A stretch of DNA of 64,000 bases from the NCBI RefSeq assembly GCF_947497285.1, contig NZ_CANMFT010000006.1:62001-126000 (forward strand). The letters run 5' to 3'. Of the stretch, positions 45,719-54,722 are shown in pieces. Positions within the stretch are counted from its first letter, which is position 1; the number at the start of each line of letters is the position of its first letter. The notes beneath the pieces were generated by a model. That model did no database searches. It worked only from the letters and a program-made list of their open reading frames with translations, and had not been told where the DNA came from. Made by a program: the position numbers and the translations under genes. This DNA is from an uncultured Aliiroseovarius sp. (GTDB taxonomy: Bacteria > Pseudomonadota > Alphaproteobacteria > Rhodobacterales > Rhodobacteraceae).

Positions 45719-45734
45719 TATACTGGATCCCGAC

Positions 45735-46907
45735 ATGGGTAAGACACGCATCCTCTACCCCTTCGTCGGGGGAGCAACGATTGGTGGCAGCCATGTCTCG
45801 GCGCTGAAGCTGATCTGCGCCCTTGACCTGACGCGATATGACCCAGTGATCGTGCTGCACCGTGAAGCTGGCGCTTTGGGCGATTTTATCGCCGACATGG
45901 GGCTGGACTATACGGTTGTGACCACACCGCCGATCATCGCTCCACGCCACAGCCGCAGCCCCTCGGATGCCTCGGTTCCGGGGTTTCTGCTTGGGTCGGT
46001 GCCGCGGATGGTCAAGTTGCTGAGGCAGTGGAAGATCGACATCGTGCACACCAATGACGGGCGCATGCATGGGTCGTGGGGGCTGCCCGCCAAACTGGCG
46101 GGGTGCAAGTTTGTCTGGCATCACCGGCAGGCCCCCGATGCCTTGGGCGTGAACAAGATCGCGCCGCTTCTGGCGGATCGCATCCTTTCAGTGTCCGAGT
46201 TTTCACGACCCGTTCGCCCGATACGGTCCGTGGATCGAAGCTTCTCAGTCGTGCGCAGCCCTTTCGATTTGTCCACCCCGACACCTGATCGCGCGGCCAG
46301 CCACAAGGCTTTGTGCGACGAATTGCGTGTGCCTGACGACACCCTGTTGCTGGCCTATTTCGGTGTGCTGAACGAACGCAAGCGACCTGTGCATTTTACC
46401 GAAGCTGTCGCGGCGGTGGCCGATGCGGTCACAGACCGTCCCGTGCATGGATTGATCTTCGGCAAGGTCGAAACCGAAGGCTCGGATCTGGACGCGGCCT
46501 GCGTGGCGCGCGCCAAGGCTCTGGGCATACAGGACAGGCTGCACCTGATGGGGTTTCGCGACCCGCCTGCCCCGGCAATGGCGGGCGTTGATGCCTTGCT
46601 GATCACCGCGCTTGATGAACCGTTTGGGCGCACCCTGATCGAAGCGATGCATCTGGGCACCCCGGTCATCGCAACGCATCACGGCGGCAACCCCGAAGCA
46701 ATCACGGATGGCACGACAGGCTTTCTGGTCGACCCCTGGAACCCTGCCGCCTTCGCGCGCCCCATCAGACAACTGGCCGACGATCCGGCCCTGCTGAACG
46801 CCATCACGCGCACCGCTCAGGACGAAGCCCGATCCGAATACGGGCTGGGGCGTCACGTCACCCAAGTCTGTGCGGTTTACGACGACCTTTGCCCGAACAA
46901 GGACTGA
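45735..46907 (+). CDS. Glycosyltransferase family 4
   Basis: A 390-residue GT-B transferase. The N-terminus KTRILYPFVGGATIGGSHVS and the donor-side block FGRTLIEAMHLGTPVIATHH (E-x7-E type) are clear. It sits 16 bp after the ExoF-like gene and 4 bp before the sulfotransferase gene. The transferred sugar is unknown. Confidence 0.86.
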   Translation: MGKTRILYPFVGGATIGGSHVSALKLICALDLTRYDPVIVLHREAGALGDFIADMGLDYTVVTTPPIIAPRHSRSPSDASVPGFLLGSVPRMVKLLRQWKIDIVHTNDGRMHGSWGLPAKLAGCKFVWHHRQAPDALGVNKIAPLLADRILSVSEFSRPVRPIRSVDRSFSVVRSPFDLSTPTPDRAASHKALCDELRVPDDTLLLAYFGVLNERKRPVHFTEAVAAVADAVTDRPVHGLIFGKVETEGSDLDAACVARAKALGIQDRLHLMGFRDPPAPAMAGVDALLITALDEPFGRTLIEAMHLGTPVIATHHGGNPEAITDGTTGFLVDPWNPAAFARPIRQLADDPALLNAITRTAQDEARSEYGLGRHVTQVCAVYDDLCPNKD

Positions 46908-46911
46908 TCCC

Positions 46912-47763
46912 ATGACCAAGCCGTCCGGCAGACCCATCGACTTTCTGATCATCGGCGCAGCCAAATGTGCAACAACCTGGGAGCAGCAATCACTGTCGGC
47001 AAGTCCCGGAATCTTTATGCCCGCGCCCGAGCTGCATTTCTTCTCGCGTGTTTATGATCGCGGGTTCGATTGGTATCGCGACCAGTTTGCCTCCGCCGCG
47101 TCAACTGATCTTATTGGCGAAAAGTCGAACTCCTATCTGACCGAACCCGCTGCGGCGCAACGGATCAAGGATGCCTACCCCGATGCCCGGTTGATCGTGC
47201 AAATGCGCAACCCTGTGCAGCGCGCCTATTCCGACTATTGCATGCTGTTTCGACGTGGTGAGGTGTCAGGTGACATCGACCGTCATCTAAACCCTGATCG
47301 CGCCGGGCAGGAGCGGTTCTTGCATGATGGACGCTATGCCCACCATCTGGACCGGTTCTATGCCTTGTTTCCGGCAGATCAGATCCTGTTGTTGGCGTTC
47401 GAGAACGTGGCGACCGACCCGACGCGTCAATTGGCACTGGTTGCCGACCATATCGGCTATGGCGGTGTGCTCAGCGCTCCCTTGCGCGAAAAGGTGAAAG
47501 ACAAAGAGGCCCCGGTCGTGCCGCGCGGCTTGCGAAAGGTTCTGGCCCCGCTGCGCCCGATCCTTGACCCGATCCGGGAATCAACACCGATGAAAGCCCT
47601 GCGAAACGCCGTGGCGCGGCCCGTCAGCTATCCCGCATTGACACCCGACCTTGAACGCAAAATGACGGACTATTTCCGCGACGATGTCGACAAATTGCGC
47701 GCGGTTGCACCGGATGTCGTCGCCCGCTGGGACCAGCAATTTGGAAGCGATTCTAAAGGTTAA
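46912..47763 (+). CDS. PAPS-dependent carbohydrate sulfotransferase
   Basis: A 283-residue cytoplasmic sulfotransferase. The 5'-phosphosulfate loop is GAAKCATTWEQQS, and the 3'-phosphate motif RNPVQRAYSDYCM contains the conserved Arg and Ser. It should transfer sulfate from PAPS to a hydroxyl of a sugar intermediate or glycolipid. As the last gene of the export operon, it suggests the polymer is sulfated, a common trait of marine exopolysaccharides. Confidence 0.87.
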   Translation: MTKPSGRPIDFLIIGAAKCATTWEQQSLSASPGIFMPAPELHFFSRVYDRGFDWYRDQFASAASTDLIGEKSNSYLTEPAAAQRIKDAYPDARLIVQMRNPVQRAYSDYCMLFRRGEVSGDIDRHLNPDRAGQERFLHDGRYAHHLDRFYALFPADQILLLAFENVATDPTRQLALVADHIGYGGVLSAPLREKVKDKEAPVVPRGLRKVLAPLRPILDPIRESTPMKALRNAVARPVSYPALTPDLERKMTDYFRDDVDKLRAVAPDVVARWDQQFGSDSKG

Positions 47764-48320
47764 CACCACCATAGATTGAGCTCCCGAAAGCAGGCCCCCG
47801 CATAGCTTGAAACGCTATGAACGGCGTGAATATGCCGAAATCAAGGATATGTCCTGATTTTCTTGACCATTGCCTTTATATGCAAAGGTATATCTGCTGG
47901 ATTGCACTGGGTGCGACACCTTGGAAACAAAGTGTTGAGACATTTCATTAGAAAACTTGCCGAATATGAGATACATTCTAACTGTGACTTGGTTCGGTGA
48001 GCGCTCGAACGGTGAAACGTTCGAGAAATCCAGGGGTGGATCCGACTCCGATTGTTAGTCAGTTCGGTGGTTTGACCATGTGGTGTAACTCGTCACCCCC
48101 ACCATTGTGATACTTGGCGTAGTTTTAACGCCGTTTGTTCGGGCTATTTTGAGCCTTTGTAAATATTGAAGCACAAGGAGCGTTATTTGACGCGCTGGAC
48201 TGTGGGCAAAGCTGGCAACAAGCTGTTCCACATATTTTTAATCCGAGGCACGTCGACCCTTGGCGCCGACAAGTATCGCGCAATTGAATTAGAAACGGAA
48301 CCGGGGAAGGTTCTTATATC
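47764..48320. promoter_or_regulatory. 557-bp A/T-rich intergenic region with four inverted repeats
   Basis: This is the longest gene-free stretch of the window and visibly richer in A/T than the flanks. I see CATAGC-N7-GCTATG at 47801-47819, CCTTT-N6-AAAGG at 47873-47888, CTCGAAC-N8-GTTCGAG at 48004-48025 and GGCGT-N7-ACGCC at 48116-48132. The last is followed by a T-rich run. TTGACC at 47863-47868 with AGGTAT 17 bp later may be a promoter. A short open frame at 48166-48351 is not convincing. The stretch probably holds the promoter and leader of the dehydratase operon, possibly a small RNA. Confidence 0.4.
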
Positions 48321-50441
48321 ATGCTTGATGGAATTGGATTCCAAGCCTTGACAGCTGCAGGTGCGCAAGCCCGCCAGCAGCTAAGGGAAAAATTGAAACT
48401 CTGGGCGATCCAGAAAAGCGCTGAGCTGCGTGCCAACCGACGTCTTGTGTTCGGTGACGCGCTTGCTTCGGCGTTTTCGGTCTTTGTTGCGATGGCTTTG
48501 GCCTATGGCGGCGCGGTCCCGAATGCGATGTGGGTTGCGATGCTGCCGTTGATGGCGTTGGCTAGCCTTACGGGATTTGTTGCCTTCACGCTGCTTGATT
48601 TCTACAGGCGCCACTCACGTTCCACCTCGGTTCGCGACATCACGATCATTTCGCGTGGTGCAGCGGTGGCGATCACGGCGCAAGGCCTGATCGCGTCTGT
48701 TTTGCCTTTGACCCAAGCCGTTCCCTTGTCCGTGTTCTTGATCCAGTTCCTTGCGACGGTCCCGTTTTTGGGGTCGTTGCGCATCGTGGCACGTAGCCGC
48801 GAGTTGATCCGCAGGGACAAACGTGAACAGAAAATGGCCGAAGAGCAAACGCCTGTATTGCTGGTCGGAACGGGCACCAATTGCGACCTTTTCCTACGCT
48901 CGCTGCGCAATACCCAAACGAAATATGTGCCCATTGGCATCATCGATGATGTGCGTGATACGACGGGGCTGTATTTTCACTATGTAAAGATCCTCGGATC
49001 GGTGCGTGACCCCAAGGCCGCCGTTGCGGCCCTGCAGGCCGCCGGCGAAAAACCCGCCCAGCTTCTACTGACAGAGCCTGTCTCGCATTTCGAGAGCAAG
49101 GGCATGTTTGAGCTGCTGTCCTGGGCGTCAACCAATGGGATCAAGGTATCACGCCTTCCCGGTCTGGGTGATCCCGAGGTCGAAGACGAGGCGAAAACAG
49201 GACCGACCCTGCGCACAGTCGATCCCGAAGAGATCCTGAACCGGCCGCAAATGGCTGTCGAAAACTCGCTGTTGCGCGAGCTGTTCCAAGGCCGTCGCGT
49301 ATTGATCACCGGAGCCGGTGGCTCGATCGGAAGCGAGCTTTCGCGCCAAATCGCATCCTTCGATCCGTCGATGCTGATCTTGGTCGATAACTGCGAATTC
49401 AATGCCTATTCGATCGATATGGATCTGGCGCGCCACTATCCGGATGTGAACAGACAGGTTCTGATCGCGTCGATCCGTGACGCAACGCGTGTGAAGTCGA
49501 TCTTCAAGCGCTTTCAGCCCGAGCTTGTGTTCAACGCCGCCGCGCTGAAGCATGTGCCGATGGTCGAACTGAACCCCTGTGAAGGCGTGCTGACCAATGT
49601 GATCGGCACCCGCAACATCGCCGATGCGGCCCGTTCAGTGGGCGCGATCGCGATGGTGCAGGTGTCGACTGACAAAGCGGTCAATACCACCAACGTCATG
49701 GGGGCTACCAAACGCGTGGCGGAATTCTATGTTCAGGCGCAGGATCGGATTACCAATCAGACCCAAGAGGGCACGCGTTTCTTCTCGGTCCGGTTTGGCA
49801 ATGTGTTGGGATCGTCGGGTTCGCTGATCCCACTGTTCCAGCGCCAGATTAGCGAAGGTGGTCCGCTTACCGTTACTGATGCGCGCATGGAGCGGTTCTT
49901 CATGACGATCCGCGAAGCGGTTCAGCTGACCACGATCGCCGCCGCCAAGGGGCTTGCCCAAAACACTGGTCTGGGCGAGATTTTCGTGCTGGACATGGGC
50001 GAACCGGTGAAGATCGTCGATCTGGCCGAGCGTATGATCCGTTTGGCCGGTCTTGAGCCTTACCGGGATATCGACATCGACTTCGTTGGCATCCGGCCGG
50101 GTGAAAAGCTGTTCGAAGAACTGTTCGACAAGGCCGAACAGCGCCATGAAAGCGGGATCGAGGGTGTCCAATCCGCCCTGCCCGACGGCATTCCCATGGC
50201 CCATTTGCGCGGCGCAATCGTGCAGTTGGAGCTGGCCGCGCGCGCTGGAGATGAGGGCGCCGTGCGGCGTCAGCTTCAGGACCTTGTGCCCGGCTATGGG
50301 CGCGCGACCCTGCGCGACGTCACATCTGACACGCAGCGTTTGCCGACGCAGAAACCAGTCCGCCGCGCCCCAATCGCTGGCCCAATGCGCCAACCGGATG
50401 CGCAAGCCACGACGGAGCAGAGACTATGGGCCGGGGAATAA
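48321..50441 (+). CDS. Membrane-bound nucleotide-sugar 4,6-dehydratase (CapD/PglF/WbpM-like)
   Basis: A 706-residue protein with N-terminal membrane helices (about residues 43-155), a CoA-binding-like Rossmann region (178-290) and a catalytic SDR domain with GAGGSIGSEL (331-340). The active-site segment STDKAVNTTNVMGATKR has Met460 where other SDRs have Tyr, as in PglF and WbpM, with Asp451, Lys452 and Lys464 kept. It should make UDP-4-keto-6-deoxy-GlcNAc from UDP-GlcNAc. It probably feeds the aminotransferase at 33.6 kb. About 60 extra residues follow the usual end. Confidence 0.9.
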   Translation: MLDGIGFQALTAAGAQARQQLREKLKLWAIQKSAELRANRRLVFGDALASAFSVFVAMALAYGGAVPNAMWVAMLPLMALASLTGFVAFTLLDFYRRHSRSTSVRDITIISRGAAVAITAQGLIASVLPLTQAVPLSVFLIQFLATVPFLGSLRIVARSRELIRRDKREQKMAEEQTPVLLVGTGTNCDLFLRSLRNTQTKYVPIGIIDDVRDTTGLYFHYVKILGSVRDPKAAVAALQAAGEKPAQLLLTEPVSHFESKGMFELLSWASTNGIKVSRLPGLGDPEVEDEAKTGPTLRTVDPEEILNRPQMAVENSLLRELFQGRRVLITGAGGSIGSELSRQIASFDPSMLILVDNCEFNAYSIDMDLARHYPDVNRQVLIASIRDATRVKSIFKRFQPELVFNAAALKHVPMVELNPCEGVLTNVIGTRNIADAARSVGAIAMVQVSTDKAVNTTNVMGATKRVAEFYVQAQDRITNQTQEGTRFFSVRFGNVLGSSGSLIPLFQRQISEGGPLTVTDARMERFFMTIREAVQLTTIAAAKGLAQNTGLGEIFVLDMGEPVKIVDLAERMIRLAGLEPYRDIDIDFVGIRPGEKLFEELFDKAEQRHESGIEGVQSALPDGIPMAHLRGAIVQLELAARAGDEGAVRRQLQDLVPGYGRATLRDVTSDTQRLPTQKPVRRAPIAGPMRQPDAQATTEQRLWAGE

Positions 50442-51682
50442 GGCAGACGGCCACGCCAATAGCCTCGCAACTGGACGTGACAAACGGCAATGTCAAAGGG
50501 TCGACCAAGCGCGCTGTGCTGATTGGCAGCCTTGGCTGGTCCTTGGTGAATTTCCGTCTGGACCTGATGCGCCGCCTGCAAGCCAACGGCTTTGAGGTGT
50601 TGGCTGTTGCCGCAGATATCGACGAGGACACAGCCGCCCAGCTTAACAGTCACGGCATTCGCCACCGCACCGTGCCGATGGATCGCACCGGCACCAATCC
50701 GCTGCGCGACCTGCAAACGTTGTGGGCGTTAACAGCGCTTCTGCGACGCGAAAAACCGGACCTCGTCATCTCGTATACGATGAAGCCGAATGTCTATGGC
50801 AGCCTTGCGGCCCAATTGGCGCGCGTTCCGGCGCGCTTTGCTCTGTTCACCGGGCTTGGCTATGCGTTTATGGAGGCCGCCCCGACCGGGCGTCGCAAGA
50901 AGGTGCGCGATCTGTCAATTCTGTTGCACCGCGTGGCGCTGCGCCGGCTGCACGGCGCGTTCTGTTACAATGCGGCAGACCGTGGCGACATCCGGCGTTT
51001 TCGCCTGATCCCCGACAGCGTGCCCCTGCATGACGTGCCCGGATCTGGCGTGGACACGACGCGCTTTGCAGCGACCCCTGTGCCCAAGGGCAAGATCAGG
51101 TTCCTCTTTGTGGGACGACTGTTGCGCAGCAAGGGGCTTCAAACACTCGGCGATGCCGCGGCGCTGTTGCGCGCGCAAGGTCGCGACTGTGACATTGAAA
51201 TTTTGGGACCGGCAGACAGCAACCCCGACGCGATCGACACCGCAACGCTTGACGACTGGCAAGCGCGTGGTCTGGTCACCTGGCTGGGAGAGACGCGCGA
51301 TGTGCGTCCTTTCCTGCAGCGGTGCAGCGTCTTTGTCTTGCCGACACAGCTGCGCGAGGGCATTCCGCGTTCGATCCTTGAAGCCATGGCCAGTGGGCGC
51401 GCTGTCATCACGACAGACGCCCCCGGCTGCGGCGAGGCCATCCAGAACGGCGTGACCGGGATGGTTGTGCCACAAGGTGACGCGAAAGCCCTTGCGCAGA
51501 CGATGGCACAGTTCATTGACGATCCGTCACTGGCTGACACCATGGGACAAGCCGCGCGGAAGCTGGCCTGCAGCACCTATGACGTGCACCGGGTAAACTC
51601 GATCCTGATGCAGCATATGGGCGTGGAGCACCAAAACGCGGACACCGAAACCCCGCCTGCCACAGCTGAGGTCGCTTTGTGA
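50426..51682 (+). CDS. Glycosyltransferase family 4, PglA-like
   Basis: A 418-residue GT-B transferase whose N-terminal half (VLIGSLGWSLVNFRLDLMRR; SYTMKPNVYGSLAAQL; FTGLGYAFM) resembles PglA/CapM-type enzymes. Those add the second sugar to an undecaprenyl-diphosphate amino sugar. The donor motif is GIPRSILEAMASGRAVITTD. The ATG follows GGAGCAG and overlaps the dehydratase gene by 16 bp. Confidence 0.87.
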   Translation: MGRGIRQTATPIASQLDVTNGNVKGSTKRAVLIGSLGWSLVNFRLDLMRRLQANGFEVLAVAADIDEDTAAQLNSHGIRHRTVPMDRTGTNPLRDLQTLWALTALLRREKPDLVISYTMKPNVYGSLAAQLARVPARFALFTGLGYAFMEAAPTGRRKKVRDLSILLHRVALRRLHGAFCYNAADRGDIRRFRLIPDSVPLHDVPGSGVDTTRFAATPVPKGKIRFLFVGRLLRSKGLQTLGDAAALLRAQGRDCDIEILGPADSNPDAIDTATLDDWQARGLVTWLGETRDVRPFLQRCSVFVLPTQLREGIPRSILEAMASGRAVITTDAPGCGEAIQNGVTGMVVPQGDAKALAQTMAQFIDDPSLADTMGQAARKLACSTYDVHRVNSILMQHMGVEHQNADTETPPATAEVAL

Positions 51683-52134
51683 TGACCGATGCCCCGCTTT
51701 CACCGGACACCGCGCGCCCCGGCCCAGCGACTGCGCCGGCCGGGTCAAAGCATTCAAGACGCATCCTGCGCTTCCTGTTGGCGGGTGTGGCGAACACCGC
51801 GTTTGGGTATGCCCTTTATGCCTTGTTGGTGGTGATCGGCTTGCACCCACAGGTCGCGCTGGCGCTGCAATTTGCCATTGGCGTCGTCTGGAACCACACC
51901 CTGCACGGTCGTTTCGTCTTCGGAACCAAGGGTTACGGGCGGTTTCCCCACTATGTCGCGGCTTACGTGGCAGTGTATCTGTTCAACGCAGCGCTGCTTT
52001 ATCTGCTGATCGGCACCGGGATCGGGCCGTATCTGGCGCAGGGGCTTGCGCTTGCTCCGACGGTCGTCCTGTCTTACTTGCTTGTGTCGCTGGCCCTGAA
52101 CGTGCCCCTGCGCGCGAAAGGCGGCACGGTATGA
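51682..52134 (+). CDS. gtrA: GtrA-family membrane protein
   Basis: A 150-residue protein with four helices, and the GtrA pattern FLLAGVANTAFGYALYALLV and WNHTLHGRFVF. GtrA proteins are thought to flip undecaprenyl-phosphate-linked monosaccharides made by a GtrB enzyme. It is coupled to the preceding GT4 gene (TGATG) and overlaps the GT-C gene. A GtrB-like GT2 lies at 60.4 kb. Confidence 0.87.
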   Translation: MTDAPLSPDTARPGPATAPAGSKHSRRILRFLLAGVANTAFGYALYALLVVIGLHPQVALALQFAIGVVWNHTLHGRFVFGTKGYGRFPHYVAAYVAVYLFNAALLYLLIGTGIGPYLAQGLALAPTVVLSYLLVSLALNVPLRAKGGTV

Positions 52135-53789
52135 GCCTTCTGGAAGTTCACGCCATCAACGAGGCCAAGGCCAAGCCGCCCGCCAACGCCAGCCGCCCCG
52201 CCACCTCGCGCGTCACAAAGTGGCTTGCAGCACTTGGCTTCGCGCTTTTGTTCGCCGCCATCTATGGGCGCCTGATGGGCTATGGCCTGCGCCGTGACGA
52301 AATGCTGTTCGTGCCACCGGCCGTCTTGCTGCCAGACCTTCAGCTTTATGGCGACTATTTCTACAACCACGTGCCGTATTCAGCTTGGTATTTCAAAGCC
52401 ATGGCCTTGATTTTCGGCAGTGGCGGCTTGCTGTTTTCCACCCGACTGGGCATCTTCTTTGCTTGGGTCGGGCTGGCTGCGGCTATGGGCTGGACCATGT
52501 TGCGGCTGTCGGGGTCTATCCGCATGGCAGCGTTTGGTGTCATCTCTGTTTTGACCAGCCACGCCTTGATGGACGGGCCCGGCATGGCGGCAACCAACAA
52601 CCTGCTGCAACTTCCTTTCGCACTTTTTGGCATGGGGCTGTTCCTTGTCGAGGTCAAAGGCGCCACACTGAGACCCGCAACACTTGTGTTGTCCGGTGTT
52701 ATGCTGTCGGTCGCGACAGGTATGAAGGTCAGCTCTGTCGCTTTCATCCCGCCCATTGCCATTGCCGCTTTCTTGCTGCCCGCAGCCCTGCCCTTTTCGG
52801 CACGCCTGACCCGTGTTGTCTTGCCCGTGCTGGCCGGTGGGTTGATCGGGGCATTGCCGCTTTTCTGGCTTCTGCTGTCTGACCCCGACTTGTTTTTGGC
52901 CCATATCATGAAGTTCCACGTCGGGCCTCACGTCACATATTGGGAGGCAAACAAGCTGTCAGAGCCCGATCTTGCGATGGGATTGGGCCAGAAGCTTCAA
53001 CTCGCCTATGGCGTCTGGCTGCAAGGGGCTGCGTTGATTGTCGCTCTGGTCATCTTGGCATTGGCATGGATGGGGCGCACTGCGGCAGTGGCCCGGACAA
53101 AGGGCAGATGGTCGGATCGGTCAGCCCTTGGCTTGATCCTCGTTGTTCTTGCCACCTTGGTGACCACTGCGGGGATGAGCCTGACCCCGACCCCCGGCTT
53201 TTCGCAATACTACATCGCACCCTTGGTGTGCCTGCCCGTGCTGGCCGCGTTGATCTATGACGCCTTGCCACCTGCGACACGCGCGCAAAGCTGGCCGCTT
53301 TTGTCGGCGGCGACGGCCATGTTGGTGCTGATTGCCGTGCCATGGCTGGCCCCGGACATGCGCAAGACCCTGCGCCCTGGCATGACGACGCCTGCGAAAA
53401 TCGAACGGGGCGCCGCAGCCCTGCAAGACAGTATCGCGCAACTTCGCCCGGCCGGATCGAAGGTCGCCACCTTCCTGCCGATCTATCCGCTGGAAGCCGG
53501 TCTGTCCGTCTATCCCGAGTTCGCGACCGGCCAGTTTGCCTATCGCATAGCACCCTATACCGACCCGGACCTTGCCCGTTTTTACGTGATGGCCGGTCCC
53601 GATGACATCGGTGCCCTTTTCGATCGCGACCCACCGCAAGCGATCCTGATCGGCTATGAACCGGCGCTGGAAGCACCTTTGCGTGACTACGCGCTGACAC
53701 ACGGCTATCGTAAGGTGTCAGTCCCGCATCTGGACAACCGATACGGGCAGGGCGAAGTGTATTTTAACATCGGAGGGCAAGAGAAATGA
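52131..53789 (+). CDS. GT-C membrane glycosyltransferase (GT39/ArnT-like)
   Basis: A 552-residue protein with about ten helices. The first periplasmic loop has the acidic pair of GT-C enzymes in GYGLRRDEMLF, and a soluble C-terminal domain begins at about residue 415. GT-C enzymes use polyprenyl-phosphate sugars as donors in the periplasm. With GtrA before it and a GtrB-like enzyme downstream, it is the likely third component (GtrC role). It starts by ATGA overlap. Confidence 0.85.
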   Translation: MSLLEVHAINEAKAKPPANASRPATSRVTKWLAALGFALLFAAIYGRLMGYGLRRDEMLFVPPAVLLPDLQLYGDYFYNHVPYSAWYFKAMALIFGSGGLLFSTRLGIFFAWVGLAAAMGWTMLRLSGSIRMAAFGVISVLTSHALMDGPGMAATNNLLQLPFALFGMGLFLVEVKGATLRPATLVLSGVMLSVATGMKVSSVAFIPPIAIAAFLLPAALPFSARLTRVVLPVLAGGLIGALPLFWLLLSDPDLFLAHIMKFHVGPHVTYWEANKLSEPDLAMGLGQKLQLAYGVWLQGAALIVALVILALAWMGRTAAVARTKGRWSDRSALGLILVVLATLVTTAGMSLTPTPGFSQYYIAPLVCLPVLAALIYDALPPATRAQSWPLLSAATAMLVLIAVPWLAPDMRKTLRPGMTTPAKIERGAAALQDSIAQLRPAGSKVATFLPIYPLEAGLSVYPEFATGQFAYRIAPYTDPDLARFYVMAGPDDIGALFDRDPPQAILIGYEPALEAPLRDYALTHGYRKVSVPHLDNRYGQGEVYFNIGGQEK

Positions 53790-53902
53790 CAAACGCCCTT
53801 TTGACGAAATTTGAACTGCAATTTCGGACCTGCGTGGTTGGGCCAAGACGCCTTGCCAACTTGCGCCGCAATTGCCCAAATCATTCTCAGAAAGGGGAGT
53901 AA
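53786..53902 (+). CDS. Candidate 38-codon microprotein or coupling ORF
   Basis: An ATG at 53786 overlaps the GT-C stop (AATGA) and has GGAGGG eight bases upstream. The frame runs 38 codons (MTNALLTKFELQFRTCVVGP onward) to a TAA two bases before the rfbF ATG. The product is basic, with two Cys. It also contains the inverted repeat CGAAATT-N8-AATTTCG at 53805-53826. It may be a real microprotein or only serve to couple translation. No homologue is known to me. Confidence 0.35.
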   Translation: MTNALLTKFELQFRTCVVGPRRLANLRRNCPNHSQKGE

Positions 53903-53904
53903 CT

Positions 53905-54714
53905 ATGCAGACATTGCTGTTGGCGGGTGGACTTGGTTCACGGCTTGCCGAGGAAACTGTCACGATTCCCAAACCGATGGTCGAAGTCGGCGGCCGCCCG
54001 ATCATCACCCGCGTGATGGATATCTACAGCCATTTTGGACACAAGGATTTCATTGTGGCTGCGGGCTACAAAGCGGTTATTTTGAAACAGTTTTTTGCCA
54101 ACTACCACCTGATTGCCAACAACATCACGGTGTCGCTTGATACTGGCAAGATGGAACTGGTGCCGTCAGCACCGGGGGGGTGGAATGTCTCGGTGGTGGA
54201 CACCGGGCCGCACACGATGACCAGCGGTCGCATTCGGCGCCTGAAGGAATGGCTGAACCCCAATGAACCGTTCATGGTGACCTATTCCGATGGTCTGGGA
54301 AATATCGACATCAACGCGCTGCTCGACTTTCACAAATCGCACGGCAAGCTGGCGACAGTCACTGCGGTGCAGCCGCCTGCGCGCTTTGGCAACATCGAAC
54401 TGAACGGCGACCGGGTCGAGGCATTCACCGAAAAGGTGCGCCGGCGCGACACCTGGATCAACGGTGGCTATTTCGTCTTTGAACCCGAAGTCATGGACTA
54501 TTTCGTCGATGACATGGAGCCGCTGGAACAGTCGCCCCTGACGCAGATGGCGCAGGATTGCGAACTGATGGCCTATCGCCACGAAGGGTTCTGGCATCCG
54601 ATGGATACAGTGCGCGACCGCAACACGCTGGACGCGTTGTGCGAAGACGAAACACCCCCTTGGATGCGTTTCAACGAAGACCTGCCGAACGATGTAACGG
54701 CACTGGCGATCTGA
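53905..54714 (+). CDS. rfbF: Glucose-1-phosphate cytidylyltransferase
   Basis: A 269-residue nucleotidyltransferase with LLAGGLGSRLAEET and IPKPMVEVGGRPI at the N-terminus. The RfbF-specific blocks DFIVAAGYKAVILKQFFANY and WINGGYFVFEP follow. It makes CDP-glucose from CTP and glucose-1-phosphate. GGGGAGTAACT precedes the ATG at 53905. It opens the CDP-sugar pathway that continues with rfbG. Confidence 0.93.
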   Translation: MQTLLLAGGLGSRLAEETVTIPKPMVEVGGRPIITRVMDIYSHFGHKDFIVAAGYKAVILKQFFANYHLIANNITVSLDTGKMELVPSAPGGWNVSVVDTGPHTMTSGRIRRLKEWLNPNEPFMVTYSDGLGNIDINALLDFHKSHGKLATVTAVQPPARFGNIELNGDRVEAFTEKVRRRDTWINGGYFVFEPEVMDYFVDDMEPLEQSPLTQMAQDCELMAYRHEGFWHPMDTVRDRNTLDALCEDETPPWMRFNEDLPNDVTALAI

Positions 54715-54722
54715 GGCAGACC

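Noticed and set aside
48166-48351. 61-codon plus-strand ORF with a TTG start before the CapD/PglF-like gene
   Set aside because: It overlaps the dehydratase start, has no good ribosome site and no recognisable feature.
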